In this document: piece by piece, positions 42,902 through 52,900 of the stretch
Numbering within the stretch: position 1 is the stretch's first letter
How the letters are laid out: each line of letters starts with the position of its first letter
DNA from: Corallococcus soli
Lineage (GTDB): Bacteria > Myxococcota > Myxococcia > Myxococcales > Myxococcaceae
Direction: 5' to 3'
Assembly: GCF_014930455.1 (NCBI RefSeq)
Contig: NZ_JAAIYO010000001.1
Coordinates: 1 to 64,000, forward strand
Length of the DNA: 64,000 bases
Notes under the pieces: generated by a model
What the model was told of the DNA's origin: nothing
Seen by the model: the letters and a program-made list of their open reading frames with translations, nothing else
The model's database searches: none
Program-made: the position numbers and the translations under genes

Positions 42902-43760
42902 GCACCAGGTCCATCAGCCGCAGCGTCATGCCGCCGCTGAAGTCGATGGTGGCGCCGTTGAACCAGCCCGCCTCGTCGCCGGTGAGCACGGACACGAAGC
43001 GGGCCACCTCCTCCACCGTGCACATGCGCCCCGCGGGCGTCATGGCGGCGTGGCGCGCTTCCAGGTGGGCCAGGGCCTCCGGCGCGTAGACGTGGTGCAG
43101 GGCGGGCGTCATCACCGTGCCGAATTTGAGCAGGTTCACGCGGTGGCCCCGGGGCCCCAGCTCCATCGCCAGGTGACGGACGTACATCTCCAGCGCGGCC
43201 TTGGCGGCGCTGATGAGGCCGGTGTTGCCCAGGTGCGTCTGGTCCAGCGGGTTCTGGAGGCCCAGCAGCCGCGCGTCCGGGGCCAGCAGGTCGCGCTTCA
43301 CCAGCGCCTGCGTCCAGTACACGAACGAGTGCGCCATGCAGTCGAAGGTGCGCTGCACGCGGCGCGGGTGCAGCCGGTCCGGGCCCTCGGACAGGAAGCG
43401 CCCCACGGACGCGCCGGCGATGGCGTGGACGAACAGCTTCACGCTCCGGGGGCCCGCGCGCTCCAGCAGGACGTCCGCGCCGGCCTCCGCGGAGTCGGGG
43501 GTGGAGGCGTCCGCCTGCCGCAGGAAGACGTCCCGCCCCGCCTCGCGCACGCGGGCCTCCACCTGGCGCGCGGTGTCCGGGTAGCGGCCCCGGTGCACGC
43601 CGAAGACCCCCAGGCCCGGCTTGCGCGCGACGGCCTCCGCGATGGCCGCGCCCGTCCCCGACGAGACGCCGAGGATCAACGCCCAGCGCGGGTCGGGAGG
43701 GTCTTCTGTTGAAGGGGTGCCGTCCGGAGGAGTGTCGTCGAGGTGTCGTGGCGCGGGCAT
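42891..43760 (-). CDS. FabI-like SDR with altered catalytic Tyr
   Basis: The product is 289 residues from the ATG at 43760. The cofactor loop G-V-S-S-G-T-G-A-A-I-A-E-A lies at residues 31-43. Overall it follows the enoyl-ACP reductase layout: I-A-G-A-S-V-G, S-A-A-K187-A-A-L-E-M-Y-V-R-H-L-A-M-E-L-G, and D-F-S-G-G-M-T-L-R-L. FabI uses Y-x6-K; here the residue seven before K187 is T180. So a standard enoyl reductase mechanism is doubtful, although another residue could serve. The residues before about 25 are Pro-rich and unlike FabI. Confidence 0.75.
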   Translation of the reverse strand: MPAPRHLDDTPPDGTPSTEDPPDPRWALILGVSSGTGAAIAEAVARKPGLGVFGVHRGRYPDTARQVEARVREAGRDVFLRQADASTPDSAEAGADVLLERAGPRSVKLFVHAIAGASVGRFLSEGPDRLHPRRVQRTFDCMAHSFVYWTQALVKRDLLAPDARLLGLQNPLDQTHLGNTGLISAAKAALEMYVRHLAMELGPRGHRVNLLKFGTVMTPALHHVYAPEALAHLEARHAAMTPAGRMCTVEEVARFVSVLTGDEAGWFNGATIDFSGGMTLRLMDLVLNP

Positions 43761-43899
43761 GGTGCCGCAATCATAGGAAGCCACCTCGGGTGGGGCTCGT
43801 GGGTCCGTGCTGGCCCCTCCTGGAGGATGAGTCAGGGTCGTGAGGCCTGGAGCGCGGCCCACGCGCGCCGCGACCGCCCGTGGAGGACACCGGCCCGCT

Positions 43900-46185
43900 T
43901 CAGAGGGACGTGAGGAGGAGCTCTTCCTGCTCCCCGACCTTGAGGCCGAGCAGCGGCTGGACCTCCTCGCGGAAGCCCCAGTGCCGCGCCAGCTCCACGA
44001 ACCACGCGACGGTGGCGGTGAGCCGGAACGGGTTGCAGCCCGCGTCCTCCAGCGGGTCGAACGCGCGCGCGATGAGGGACTGCTCGGGGTCGTCCGGCAG
44101 GGGGCTCCGCGCGTCGATGGCCTGTTGCAGGTCCTGCAGCGCGTGCGTCAGCCGCTGCCAGATGACGAAGAGGTTTCCATAGGGCTGGCCGCCGGTGTCG
44201 CCGCCGTACTTCGACGCCCCCTCCATCACCCCCATGAAGGTGCCGGGCGTGGGGCCTCCTCCCGAGTGCCGGGACTGCTCCCAGTTCCACGCCACGAGTC
44301 CCCCCGCGCCCAGCTGCTTCTTGAGGTGGGCGCCCACGCTCTGGGTGATGAACTCCTTCGTCCAGCCCCGGCCCTGCTGCACCAGGTACGTGTTCCACAG
44401 GGGCGCGTAGAGCTTCTGGCGCACCGCCGGGGACTCGCGCGAGGCGACGGAGTCCCGGGGCAGCGCGCGCGCCAGCGCCACCGCGAACGCCTGACGCTCC
44501 GCCTCCGGGTCGGTGCCCAGCTTCCGGAGCAGCTTGCGGAACGTGGCGGAGTCCAGCCTCAGCTCGAAGCGGGCGGTGACGCGGGTGCCGCGCGGCACGG
44601 ACTGGAAGAGCCTGCTCAGCGGCTCGGCGGACGCGTCGTCGCGGAGCGCGCCCCAGACGCGGGCCTGGTCCGCCAGCTCCTGGAGCGACAGGCTGCCCTC
44701 CACGCGGGACTGCGCGAAGAAGGCGTAGTCGAACGCGTCCGCGGCGGGCCGGGTGGAGAACGCCGGCATCTGCGCGTTGAAGTCGATGCCCTGGAGCACC
44801 TTGTTCCCGGCGAGCCAGCCCTCGTGTTGATAGGAGCGCGAGCCCTGGAAGGCGTAGCGGCGCGGCCCGTGCGCGTGGTCCCGCGAGGCGTGCTGGGTGA
44901 CGGCCTTCAGCTGCTTGCGGTCCTCCACCTTCACCAGGAAGGTGTCGCGCCAGCCCAGCCCGAAGCCCCGCGTGCGCTGCATGCCGGTGGTGCGCATGTG
45001 GAAGTAGCGGCGGATCCACGCGTCCTTCGTCCGGCGCTGGATGCTGGCCAGGTCCCCGGAGATGAGCGCGCCGTGCACGCCCGGCAGCGCGTCCGCGGGC
45101 ACCTCCAGCTCCATCAGCGTCGCGTCCTGCGCGGTGCGGGCGTATTCGTATTCGAAGCCGGCCTGGAGCGCGGTGCTGACGCCGTCCTCGATGAGGCCTT
45201 TGAGCTCCGTGTGGACCTTCTTGACGGCGGCCAGCGTGCCGTCCAGCTCCTGCTTGAAGCCGAGCGCGCCGAACAGCGACGTGGCGACGGGCACCAGCAC
45301 GGCGCCCAGCGTGCCGCTGTCCAGGCCCTCCACGATGCGCGACACGCTCTGGGCCTGGGACGTGTCCGCCACGGCCCCCAGCAGCGCGTTGAGCAGCGGC
45401 GAGGCGACGTCCAGCGTCACCCCCACCTTCATGCCGGCGGACACCGAGGACGTGATGGCCTTGCGGAGGGAGACGTGGAACGCGCCGCCATCCTTCGCGC
45501 GGGAGAAGACGAGCCGCAGCTCGTCCTCCAGCTTCACCTCGCCGCTCAGGCTGGCGCCCACCTCCGCCTTGAGCTGGAGGGCCACCTGTCCGCCCACGCG
45601 CCGCGCGAGCGACGCCACCACCGTGGACGTCACCGCGGGCCAGGACAGGGTGAGCCCGGCCTTGAGCTGGATGCGCGTCTGGAACGACAGGGCGTCGCCC
45701 GCCACCAGCGCCTGCACGTCCTCCAGGAGGAAGGGCAGCCGCAGCGACTTCACGTCGTGGCGGAGCGCGTCGCCCAGGGTCCGTGTCGGGGCGTGCTGGC
45801 GGTAGTCCGCGACGAGCACGTTGACGACGCCGCTGCCGCTCAGCGCGACGAACGGGAAGCTGCCTTCACCGCTGGCCTGGGCGTTGAGCTCGGCGGCGTA
45901 CTTCAGCCAGCACGCGGCGCCATCCGGCGTGAAGAGGGGTTCGGGTTCGGTGCCGTCGGAGCCCCCCGTCGGCCTGCCGATGATGCCGTGGGCGTCCGCG
46001 TCCTCCTGACCGTTGAAGAGCTCGATGGGCACCCGGAGCGCCGCCGTCAGGGACGCCGTGCCCCCGGGGAGCGGGACGGCCCGGGCCACGTCGGCCTCCG
46101 CGCTGCACACCGCCTGTCCGTGCGCGGCATCCCCCAGCGCGAGGTCCAGCGTGTTCGCCACGGGTACGTTGATGCTCCAGCCCAT
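43900..46185 (-). CDS. Large protein of unknown family downstream of lipid operon
   Basis: The product is 761 residues from the ATG at 46185. It has no signal peptide, lipobox or clear membrane segment. The middle (about 135-290) is rich in alternating hydrophobic residues and amphipathic strand-like stretches such as S-F-Q-T-R-I-Q-L-K-A-G-L-T-L and V-A-L-Q-L-K-A-E-V-G-A-S-L. The region around 530-690 has aromatic-rich motifs (L-W-N-T-Y-L-V-Q-Q-G-R-G-W-T, G-Q-P-Y-G-N-L-F-V-I-W). I do not recognise it. It is 106 bp after the acyltransferase gene on the same strand and may belong to that operon. Confidence 0.6.
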   Translation of the reverse strand: MGWSINVPVANTLDLALGDAAHGQAVCSAEADVARAVPLPGGTASLTAALRVPIELFNGQEDADAHGIIGRPTGGSDGTEPEPLFTPDGAACWLKYAAELNAQASGEGSFPFVALSGSGVVNVLVADYRQHAPTRTLGDALRHDVKSLRLPFLLEDVQALVAGDALSFQTRIQLKAGLTLSWPAVTSTVVASLARRVGGQVALQLKAEVGASLSGEVKLEDELRLVFSRAKDGGAFHVSLRKAITSSVSAGMKVGVTLDVASPLLNALLGAVADTSQAQSVSRIVEGLDSGTLGAVLVPVATSLFGALGFKQELDGTLAAVKKVHTELKGLIEDGVSTALQAGFEYEYARTAQDATLMELEVPADALPGVHGALISGDLASIQRRTKDAWIRRYFHMRTTGMQRTRGFGLGWRDTFLVKVEDRKQLKAVTQHASRDHAHGPRRYAFQGSRSYQHEGWLAGNKVLQGIDFNAQMPAFSTRPAADAFDYAFFAQSRVEGSLSLQELADQARVWGALRDDASAEPLSRLFQSVPRGTRVTARFELRLDSATFRKLLRKLGTDPEAERQAFAVALARALPRDSVASRESPAVRQKLYAPLWNTYLVQQGRGWTKEFITQSVGAHLKKQLGAGGLVAWNWEQSRHSGGGPTPGTFMGVMEGASKYGGDTGGQPYGNLFVIWQRLTHALQDLQQAIDARSPLPDDPEQSLIARAFDPLEDAGCNPFRLTATVAWFVELARHWGFREEVQPLLGLKVGEQEELLLTSL

Positions 46186-46291
46186 GTCATGCCCCCCCAG
46201 GGTCGACCGCCGGAGCAGCGTCGCACGCGCCCGCGTGGAGGACCGTCTGACGTCGGGGAGGTGGGTGTGTTGATGAAGAAACGGTGGTGCT

Positions 46292-47041
46292 CTATCGGAT
46301 GCGCTGGGAGCGGGCCGCGTCCAGCAGGCCCTGCACCGCGCCCGTCACGTCGCGGTGCACCGCGAGCAGCGCCTCCCGGTCCGCCGCGTCGAACCCGGGC
46401 TCCAGGTGGCGCGTGAGCGGCTGGCCCACCCACTGCGTCATCTTCACCGGGAACGGCAGCGACAGCGGCCACAGGCCGGTGGCACCCACGCCCAGCCACA
46501 GGGGCAGCCGTCCGGGCAGCCGCAGCCGCTTGCCCCAGGCGTGGCCGTCATTCAGGCCCACGTAAGCGTCGTCCATGCCGTGGCCCGCGATGGGCACGAT
46601 GGGCAGCCCGTGGCGCACGGCCAGCCGCAGGTAGCCCAGCCGCCCTCCCCAATCCACGCGGTAGCGGTGCCGGAAGTCGCGGCAGCCCTCGCGCGTGCCG
46701 CCCGGTTGCACCAGCACGTGCTCGCCCTTCGCCACCGCTTCGGCCAGCCGGGGCCCGTCCCCGGTGACGAAGCCCAGGTCATCCATCACGCGCTGCATGC
46801 CGGGCAGGGCGTCGAACGCGCCGTGCGCGATGCCGTGCGGCAGGTAGCCCAGGTGCTCGTGCAGCGTCACCGTCAGCATGCACAGGTCCACCGCCAGGGG
46901 CCGCCCGTGGTAGCCCACCAGCAGCTTCGCGCCCGGCCGCAGGAGCGGCTCCAGGTTCACCACCTCGTAGCGGTGGTAGCGCTGGAGCAGGCGGAACGTC
47001 GTCAGCCACGCGGACCGCGCCGCGCTCCCCTTCGCCGTCAC
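46292..47041 (-). CDS. PlsC/MGAT-type acyltransferase
   Basis: The product is 249 residues from a GTG that overlaps the synthase stop codon (GTGA). The acyltransferase fold is visible: Y-H45-G-R-P-L-A-V-D52 in place of the usual HX4D spacing, Y-L-P-H-G-I-A-H-G-A-F, and V-Q-P-G-G-T-R-E-G (113-119), typical of glycerolipid/MGAT-like enzymes. It would transfer an acyl chain to a lipid acceptor at the inner membrane. Coupling with a KAS III-like enzyme and a patatin implies a dedicated lipid. Confidence 0.78.
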   Translation of the reverse strand: MTAKGSAARSAWLTTFRLLQRYHRYEVVNLEPLLRPGAKLLVGYHGRPLAVDLCMLTVTLHEHLGYLPHGIAHGAFDALPGMQRVMDDLGFVTGDGPRLAEAVAKGEHVLVQPGGTREGCRDFRHRYRVDWGGRLGYLRLAVRHGLPIVPIAGHGMDDAYVGLNDGHAWGKRLRLPGRLPLWLGVGATGLWPLSLPFPVKMTQWVGQPLTRHLEPGFDAADREALLAVHRDVTGAVQGLLDAARSQRIR

Positions 47042-48006
47042 CCGCCCACCCGGTACAGCACCGCGCCGTGCGCCACGCCCGCGCCCACGCCCACCAGCAG
47101 CACCCGGTCCCCCGGCTTCACCGGCCGCGTGCGCCACAGCCGGTCCAACCCCACGCCCAGCGACGCGGACCCCACGCTGCCCACCGTGTCCACCACCGTC
47201 ACGCTCTTCTCCGCGGGGACCTCCAGCGCCTGGAGGATGGCCGCGAACATGCTCCCGTTCGGCTGGTGCGTCAGCACCCAGTCCACGTCCGCCACCGTCA
47301 GCCCCGCGCCCTGGAGCACCGCCGTCGCCGCGCGCGTCAGCGCCCCCAGCGCAACGCGCGTCATGTCCTTCGCGGGCGTGAGGAAGCGCATCCCCTCGCG
47401 CTCGCCCGTCAGGTGCGGGTTGTTCAGCACGACGTCCGGCGGCAGCGTGCCGTCGTTGCCGAACGCCGCTCCCAGCACGCCCTCGCCCGGCCGCGCCTGG
47501 CCCAGCACCACCGCCGCCGCCGCGTCGCCCAGCACCAGGTAGGGGCGGGGGTCCTCCGGCCGCGTCGTGCGCGACAGCAGCTCCACGGACACCACGCCCA
47601 CCGGCCCCAGCCCCGTGGCCACGGAGCGCGCCGCCAGGTCGAACGCGCTCAGGAACCCCATGCACGCGTTGCCCACGTCCATCGCGTCGCACGTCCCCGA
47701 CAGCCCCAGCGCCGCCGCCACCCGGCTGCCGTTGGCCGGCGTGGTGACGTCCCCGCCCATGGACGACACGAAGAGGATGCGCCGGAGCGCCGTCGCCTCC
47801 AGGCCCGCCGCGTCCAGCGCTCCTCGCAGGGCCTGGGCCCCCAGGTCCGCCGCGCGCGTCCCCTCCGGGGCGAAGTGCCGCGTGCGGATGCCCGTCTTCT
47901 GCTCGACGGCCGCCGGGTCGCGGCCCACGCGCGCGCACAGCGCCGCGGTCGTCACCGGGGGGCCGGGCAGCACGCTGGCGGTGCCCAGGATGCGAACGGG
48001 AATCAC
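47038..48006 (-). CDS. KAS III-like (FabH-type) synthase, Asn replaced
   Basis: The product is 322 residues from a GTG overlapping the patatin stop codon. The thiolase fold is clear: G-T-A-S-V-L-P, catalytic C115 in G-N-A-C-M-G-F, L-G-D-A-A-A-A-V-V-L, H247 in L-T-H-Q-P-N, and a terminal G-V-G-A-G-V-A-H-G-A. The third FabH residue, Asn in G-N-T, aligns with S277 in V-G276-S277-V-G-S-A-S. Such changes occur in KAS III-like enzymes that transfer acyl groups to non-standard acceptors (for example CerJ-type, which has Asp). It is coupled on both sides to lipid genes. Confidence 0.8.
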   Translation of the reverse strand: MIPVRILGTASVLPGPPVTTAALCARVGRDPAAVEQKTGIRTRHFAPEGTRAADLGAQALRGALDAAGLEATALRRILFVSSMGGDVTTPANGSRVAAALGLSGTCDAMDVGNACMGFLSAFDLAARSVATGLGPVGVVSVELLSRTTRPEDPRPYLVLGDAAAAVVLGQARPGEGVLGAAFGNDGTLPPDVVLNNPHLTGEREGMRFLTPAKDMTRVALGALTRAATAVLQGAGLTVADVDWVLTHQPNGSMFAAILQALEVPAEKSVTVVDTVGSVGSASLGVGLDRLWRTRPVKPGDRVLLVGVGAGVAHGAVLYRVGG

Positions 48007-49874
48007 GCGGCCTTCCTTCCACCGGACGGGTTGCGGCGCACGCGCAGGGCCTCCCACGCCTGCTTGAACTCCAGCAGCTTCTGCTCCAGCGCCATGTCGC
48101 GGGCGGCTTCGTCCAGCACGTCGTCCACGTGCGTGAAGCGCATGGACCCGCGCAGCGGATGGTCGCGCGTGCCCACGTCGTAGCGCAGGTCCCCGCGCGC
48201 CGACTCCAGGTCGCCATTGCGGTGCAGCAGCAGCACGCCGCTGGTCAGCAGGTCCATGGCCCGGGCCACCGGGTTGAGCGCGGAGAGGAACCGCCCCACG
48301 GCCCCGGGCAGCAGCGGGCTGGCGGCCTGGTGGTGGCCCGCGGGGAAGATGTTGTTGGAGAAGATGAGGTCCGCGCCCGCGTTGAGCAGCACGTCCACCG
48401 GCACCATGCTGGTGAAGGCCCCGTCCACGTAGCGCGCGGGGGGCTGGAGCGTGGGGGCCCACACCCCCGGCGCGGAGCCGCTGGCGCGCACCGCCAGCGC
48501 GAGCGGCCCCTGCTCCAGCACCACGCAGCGGCCGGTGGTCAGGTCGGTCGTCACCGGCAGGAAGCCCGTGGGCAGCTCCTCCAGCGTCAGGTCCCCCAGG
48601 TCGCCGCGCACCAGCCACTCCATGGCCTGCGTGGTGACCACCGACGACAGCGCCGCGGCGGACAGGTGCCCGCTCCTGGCGCGGTGTCGCAGCCGGCGCA
48701 GGCCATCCAGCCCCTCGCGTCCGTCGCGTGCGGTGCCGCAGAAGTACGCGCCCACCAGCGACCCCATGCTGGAGCTGCTGAGGAAGTCCACCGGCACGTC
48801 CAGCGCCGTCAGCCGCCGCAGCAGGTGCGCGTGGTAGAAGCCCCACACGCCGCCGCCGCTGAGCGCCAGTCCCACGCGCCGGCAGGTGATGGCGCGCGCC
48901 CAACGCGACAGCGCGTCCCGCGTCCCGGCGTCCAGCCCCAGCGCGTCCAGCGGGCGCGTGTCTCCGGGCCGCGACGCCAGCCGCTCCCAGTCCAGCCGCA
49001 GCCGGCACGAGGGCGGCGGCGCGTCCACGTCCCACCCGTCCTCGTCCGGCAGCGGGCGTCCCTGGAGGCCCGGGTTGTTGCGCGGGCTGCCGCGGACCTT
49101 CCACGGCGACAGGAGCACCGTGGGAAGCACCGACGCGCCGGACGCCGTGCCCACCGCTTCACCTCCGGCGGGCACCAGCCGCACCTCGCGCGCCACCACG
49201 CCGTCCGGCGCCGCGAGCCCGTCCAACAGCACGCAGTCGAAGTCCTCCTCCGCCGCCACCCGGGGCGCGGCGTGCGACGTGCCCCGCGTCCCCACGGTGC
49301 GGCGGAACACGCCGTCCGGGCCGCGCACCGCGTCCTTCGTCCCCCGCCGGCCGGCGCGCAGCAGCAGCACCCGGTCCCCGAAGTCGTGGACCATCACCTT
49401 CGCCACCAGCTCCACCAGCGTGGACAGCACGCCCGGCGGCAGCTCCAGCCCCTGCGTCTGGAATGTCACCACCTCCGCGCGCGGCCCGGGCGCGGGCAGG
49501 CCCAGCCGGGGCGCCCCGGCGGCCACCTCCAGCTCCGCGCGGGGGATGAAGAGCGCTTGGGACGCGGCCACCGCCGTCACCGTCACGGGCCAGGCGCCGC
49601 GCGCGAGCGCCTCCACGCCCAGCGACATGCCCGAGCGCAGGTGCAGGAGCACCGTCCCTCCCGCCGTCACCTTCCACTCGCCCGAGCGCAGCAGGTAGAC
49701 CCCGTCCACCTCCTGCCCCTCCGTGCAGACACACCCGCCCGGTGCGGGCTCCACCAGGCGGGCCCTCCCCAGCAGGCGCAGGAGGATGGACGTGCGGGTG
49801 TGGCGCAGCGCGGGCGCTTGTTTCAACGTGTACAGCCACCGACGCCGCTCATCGACCGTGATGGGAGAAGCCAT
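48003..49874 (-). CDS. NTE-like patatin phospholipase with cyclic-nucleotide-binding-like domain
   Basis: The product is 623 residues from the ATG at 49874. Residues about 30-130 resemble a cNMP-binding fold: L-V-E-P-A-P-G-G-C-V-C-T-E-G-Q-E-V-D-G-V-Y-L-L-R-S-G-E-W-K-V. The patatin domain begins near 340 with L-A-L-S-G-G-G-V-W-G-F-Y-H. The nucleophile motif G-x-S-x-G reads S367-S-S369-M-G371, so its first Gly is Ser; the catalytic D-G-A is kept in Y-V-D-G-A-F. NTE-type enzymes deacylate lysophospholipids. It is the first gene of the lipid operon. Confidence 0.82.
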   Translation of the reverse strand: MASPITVDERRRWLYTLKQAPALRHTRTSILLRLLGRARLVEPAPGGCVCTEGQEVDGVYLLRSGEWKVTAGGTVLLHLRSGMSLGVEALARGAWPVTVTAVAASQALFIPRAELEVAAGAPRLGLPAPGPRAEVVTFQTQGLELPPGVLSTLVELVAKVMVHDFGDRVLLLRAGRRGTKDAVRGPDGVFRRTVGTRGTSHAAPRVAAEEDFDCVLLDGLAAPDGVVAREVRLVPAGGEAVGTASGASVLPTVLLSPWKVRGSPRNNPGLQGRPLPDEDGWDVDAPPPSCRLRLDWERLASRPGDTRPLDALGLDAGTRDALSRWARAITCRRVGLALSGGGVWGFYHAHLLRRLTALDVPVDFLSSSSMGSLVGAYFCGTARDGREGLDGLRRLRHRARSGHLSAAALSSVVTTQAMEWLVRGDLGDLTLEELPTGFLPVTTDLTTGRCVVLEQGPLALAVRASGSAPGVWAPTLQPPARYVDGAFTSMVPVDVLLNAGADLIFSNNIFPAGHHQAASPLLPGAVGRFLSALNPVARAMDLLTSGVLLLHRNGDLESARGDLRYDVGTRDHPLRGSMRFTHVDDVLDEAARDMALEQKLLEFKQAWEALRVRRNPSGGRKAA

Positions 49875-49951
49875 GCGTCGACCAAGGATAACCAACGTGC
49901 TCCGGCGCCGGATAGCGCGCCGGAGTGCCTGCCCGCTTCATGGGTCGCATC

Positions 49952-52900
49952 CTATGCGGGCTGGGGTCGCGGTGGCTCCCCCTCGGGAGGGAGGGGCGGG
50001 GGTGGCTGCGACGGCGGATTGCCGGGCTTGCGGTGTTTCAGGACCTTGCTGCGTGCGCCTTCCACCAGGGCGTAGAGCACGGGAATGAAGATGAGGTTCA
50101 CGAAGGTGGAGAAGAGCATCCCGCCGAAGACGGTGGTGCCCAGGGACTTGCGCGCGGACGCGCCCGCGCCGGTGGCCAGCATCAGCGGCACCACGCCGAA
50201 GAGGAAGGCGAAGGACGTCATCAGGATGGGGCGCAGGCGCGTCTCCGCCGCGTTGATGGCGGACTCCACGACGCCCTGGCCCTGGGCGCGGAGCTGCTCG
50301 CCGAACTCCACGATGAGGATGGCGTTCTTCGACGCGAGGCCCACCAGCATCACCAGCCCCACCTGGCAGAAGACGTCGTTCACCAGGCCCCGCGCGCCCT
50401 GGAGCAGCAGCGCGCCCATCATCGCCACGGGCACGGCGAGCATGACGACGAAGGGCAGGGCGAAGCTTTCGTACTGCGCGGCCAGCACCAGGAAGACGAA
50501 CACGATGCCCAGCGCGAAGATGACGAGCACGGTGTTGCCCGCGCTCTTCTGCTCCAGGGACAGGCCGGTCCATTCGTAGGTGAAGCCCGTGGGCAGCGCC
50601 TGCTTCGCCACGTCCTCCATGGCCTGGAGCGCCTGGCCGGTGCTGACGCCGGGGGTGCCCTGGCCGTTGAGGTTCGCGGAGCGGAAGAGGTTGTAGTGGG
50701 TGATGCTCTGCGCGGTGGCCACCGGCGTCACCTTCACCAGGCTCTCCAGGGGCACCATGCCGCCGCTCTCCGAGCGCACGTAGAAGCTGCCAATGTCCTT
50801 CGGGTTGTCGCGAAAGGGCGTCGCGGCCTGGACGAACACGCGGTAGACGCGGTTGGAGAAGGTGAAGTCGTTCACGTACTGGCTGCCCAGGTACACCTGG
50901 AGCGTGGAGAACAGCGCGGAGAGGGGCACGCCCAGCGCCTTGGCCTTCTCCCGGTCCACGTCGATGTTGAGCTGCGGCGAGCCCGCCGTGTACGAGGAGA
51001 ACACGCCGCGCAGGCGCGGCTCCTGGCTGGCCTTGAGCACCAGGGACTGCGTGGCCTGCGCCAGCTCCTCCAGCGTGCGGCCGCCCTGCTGGTCCTCCAG
51101 CACGAACTCGAAGCCGCCCACGCTGCCCACGCCCCGGATGGCGGGCGGTTGCAGGGGCAGCACGCGCGCGCCGCCCACCTGGCTTAGCGGCCCGCGCAGT
51201 CGCTCCACGAGCCCCGCCACGCTCTCCTCCTGCTTCTTGCGCTCCTCCCAGGGCTTCAGGTTGATGAAGAGCGAGCCGTAGTTGGCGCCCGTGCCCAGCA
51301 GGGAGAAGCCGCCCACGGTGAAGATGTCGATGACCTCCGGCTGCTCGCGGATGATGCCCTCCACCTGGAGCAGCACCTGGCGCGTGTACTCCAGGGACGT
51401 GCCCTCCGGGCCCTGCACCGCGACGATGAGGTAGCCCTGGTCCTCGTCCGGGATGAAGCCCGTGGGCGTGGCCCGGTAGAGGAAGCCCGTGGCGACGAGG
51501 AACCCGACGAACGCGGCGACGACGAACCACTTCGCCCGGCCCAGCAGCACGCCCAGCAGCTTGCCGTAGCCGCGCCGGAGCGAATCCATGCTGGCGTCGA
51601 ACTTGCGCGCGAGGACGAACTTCTTGCCCTCGTTGACGCGCAGCAGGCGCGCGCACAGCGCGGGGGACAGGGTGAGGGCGACGAGCGCGGAGAGGCTGAT
51701 GGAGAACGCGATGGTGAGCGCGAACTGTCGGTAGATGGCGCCCGTGGTGCCGGGGAAGAAGGACACCGGGACGAACACCGCGGAGAGCACCAGCGCGGTG
51801 GCGACGACGACGCCGGACACCTGCTGCATGCCCCGCGAGGTGGCCTCGCGCGCGTCCACCTTGTCCTGCTCCATCACGCGCTCGACGTTCTCGATGACGA
51901 CGATGGCGTCGTCCACGACGAGGCCCGTGGCCAGCGTGAGGCCGAAGAGCGTCAGCGTGTTGAGCGAGAAGCCGAACGCGCTGACGAACATGAACGTGCC
52001 CAGCAGCGACACCGGCAGCGTCGTCACCGCCACGAGCACGCTGCGCCAGCCGTGCAGGAAGATGAAGATGACCAGGACGACCAGGAGGATGGCCTCGCCC
52101 AGGGCCTTGAGCACCTCCTCGATGGAGGCGCTCACCGCGCTCGTGGTGTCGAAGGCCACCTTGTACGTGAGGCCGGGCGGGAAGTTGGCGGACAGCCGCT
52201 TCAGCTCCTTCTCCACGCCCTCGCGCACCTCCAGCGCGTTGGAGCCCGGGAGCTGGGTGATGCCCAGGCCCACCGCCTCCTGGCCGTTGAAGCGCAAGAG
52301 CTGCTGGTAGTTCTCCGCGCCCAGCTCCACGCGGCCCACGTCGCGGATGCGCACCAGCGCGCCGTCCGCCCCGCGCTGGATGACGATGGCGCCGAACTCG
52401 TCCGCCGACGACAGCTGGCCCTTCACCTGGAGCGACAGCTGGTACGCCTGGTCCTTGGAGGAGGGCGCCTGGCCCACCTTGCCCGCGCCCACCTGGACGT
52501 TCTGCTCCTCCAGGGCGGCCAGCACGTCCGGCGCGGTGAGGCCCCGGCGGGCCAGCTCCGTGGGATCCAACCACAGGCGCATGGCGAAGCGGCGCTCGCC
52601 GAAGATGCGCACGTCGCCCACGCCCTTCACGCGCAGCAGCGCGTCGCGGATGTACACGTCCGCGTAGTTGCTGATGAACTCCGTGGTGTAGCGCTTCTGC
52701 TGATCATAGACGCCGAAGGAGACGAGCAGCTGCGTCTGCGCCTTGCGCACGGTGACGCCCAGAGCGTTGACCTGCTGGGGCAGCTGCGGCGTGGCGGTGG
52801 CGACGCGGTTCTGCACGTCCACCGCCGCCAGGTCCACGTCGCGCGACGGGTCGAAGGTGGCGGTGATGGTGCTCTGGCCGTCGTTGGTGCTGGTGGAGGA

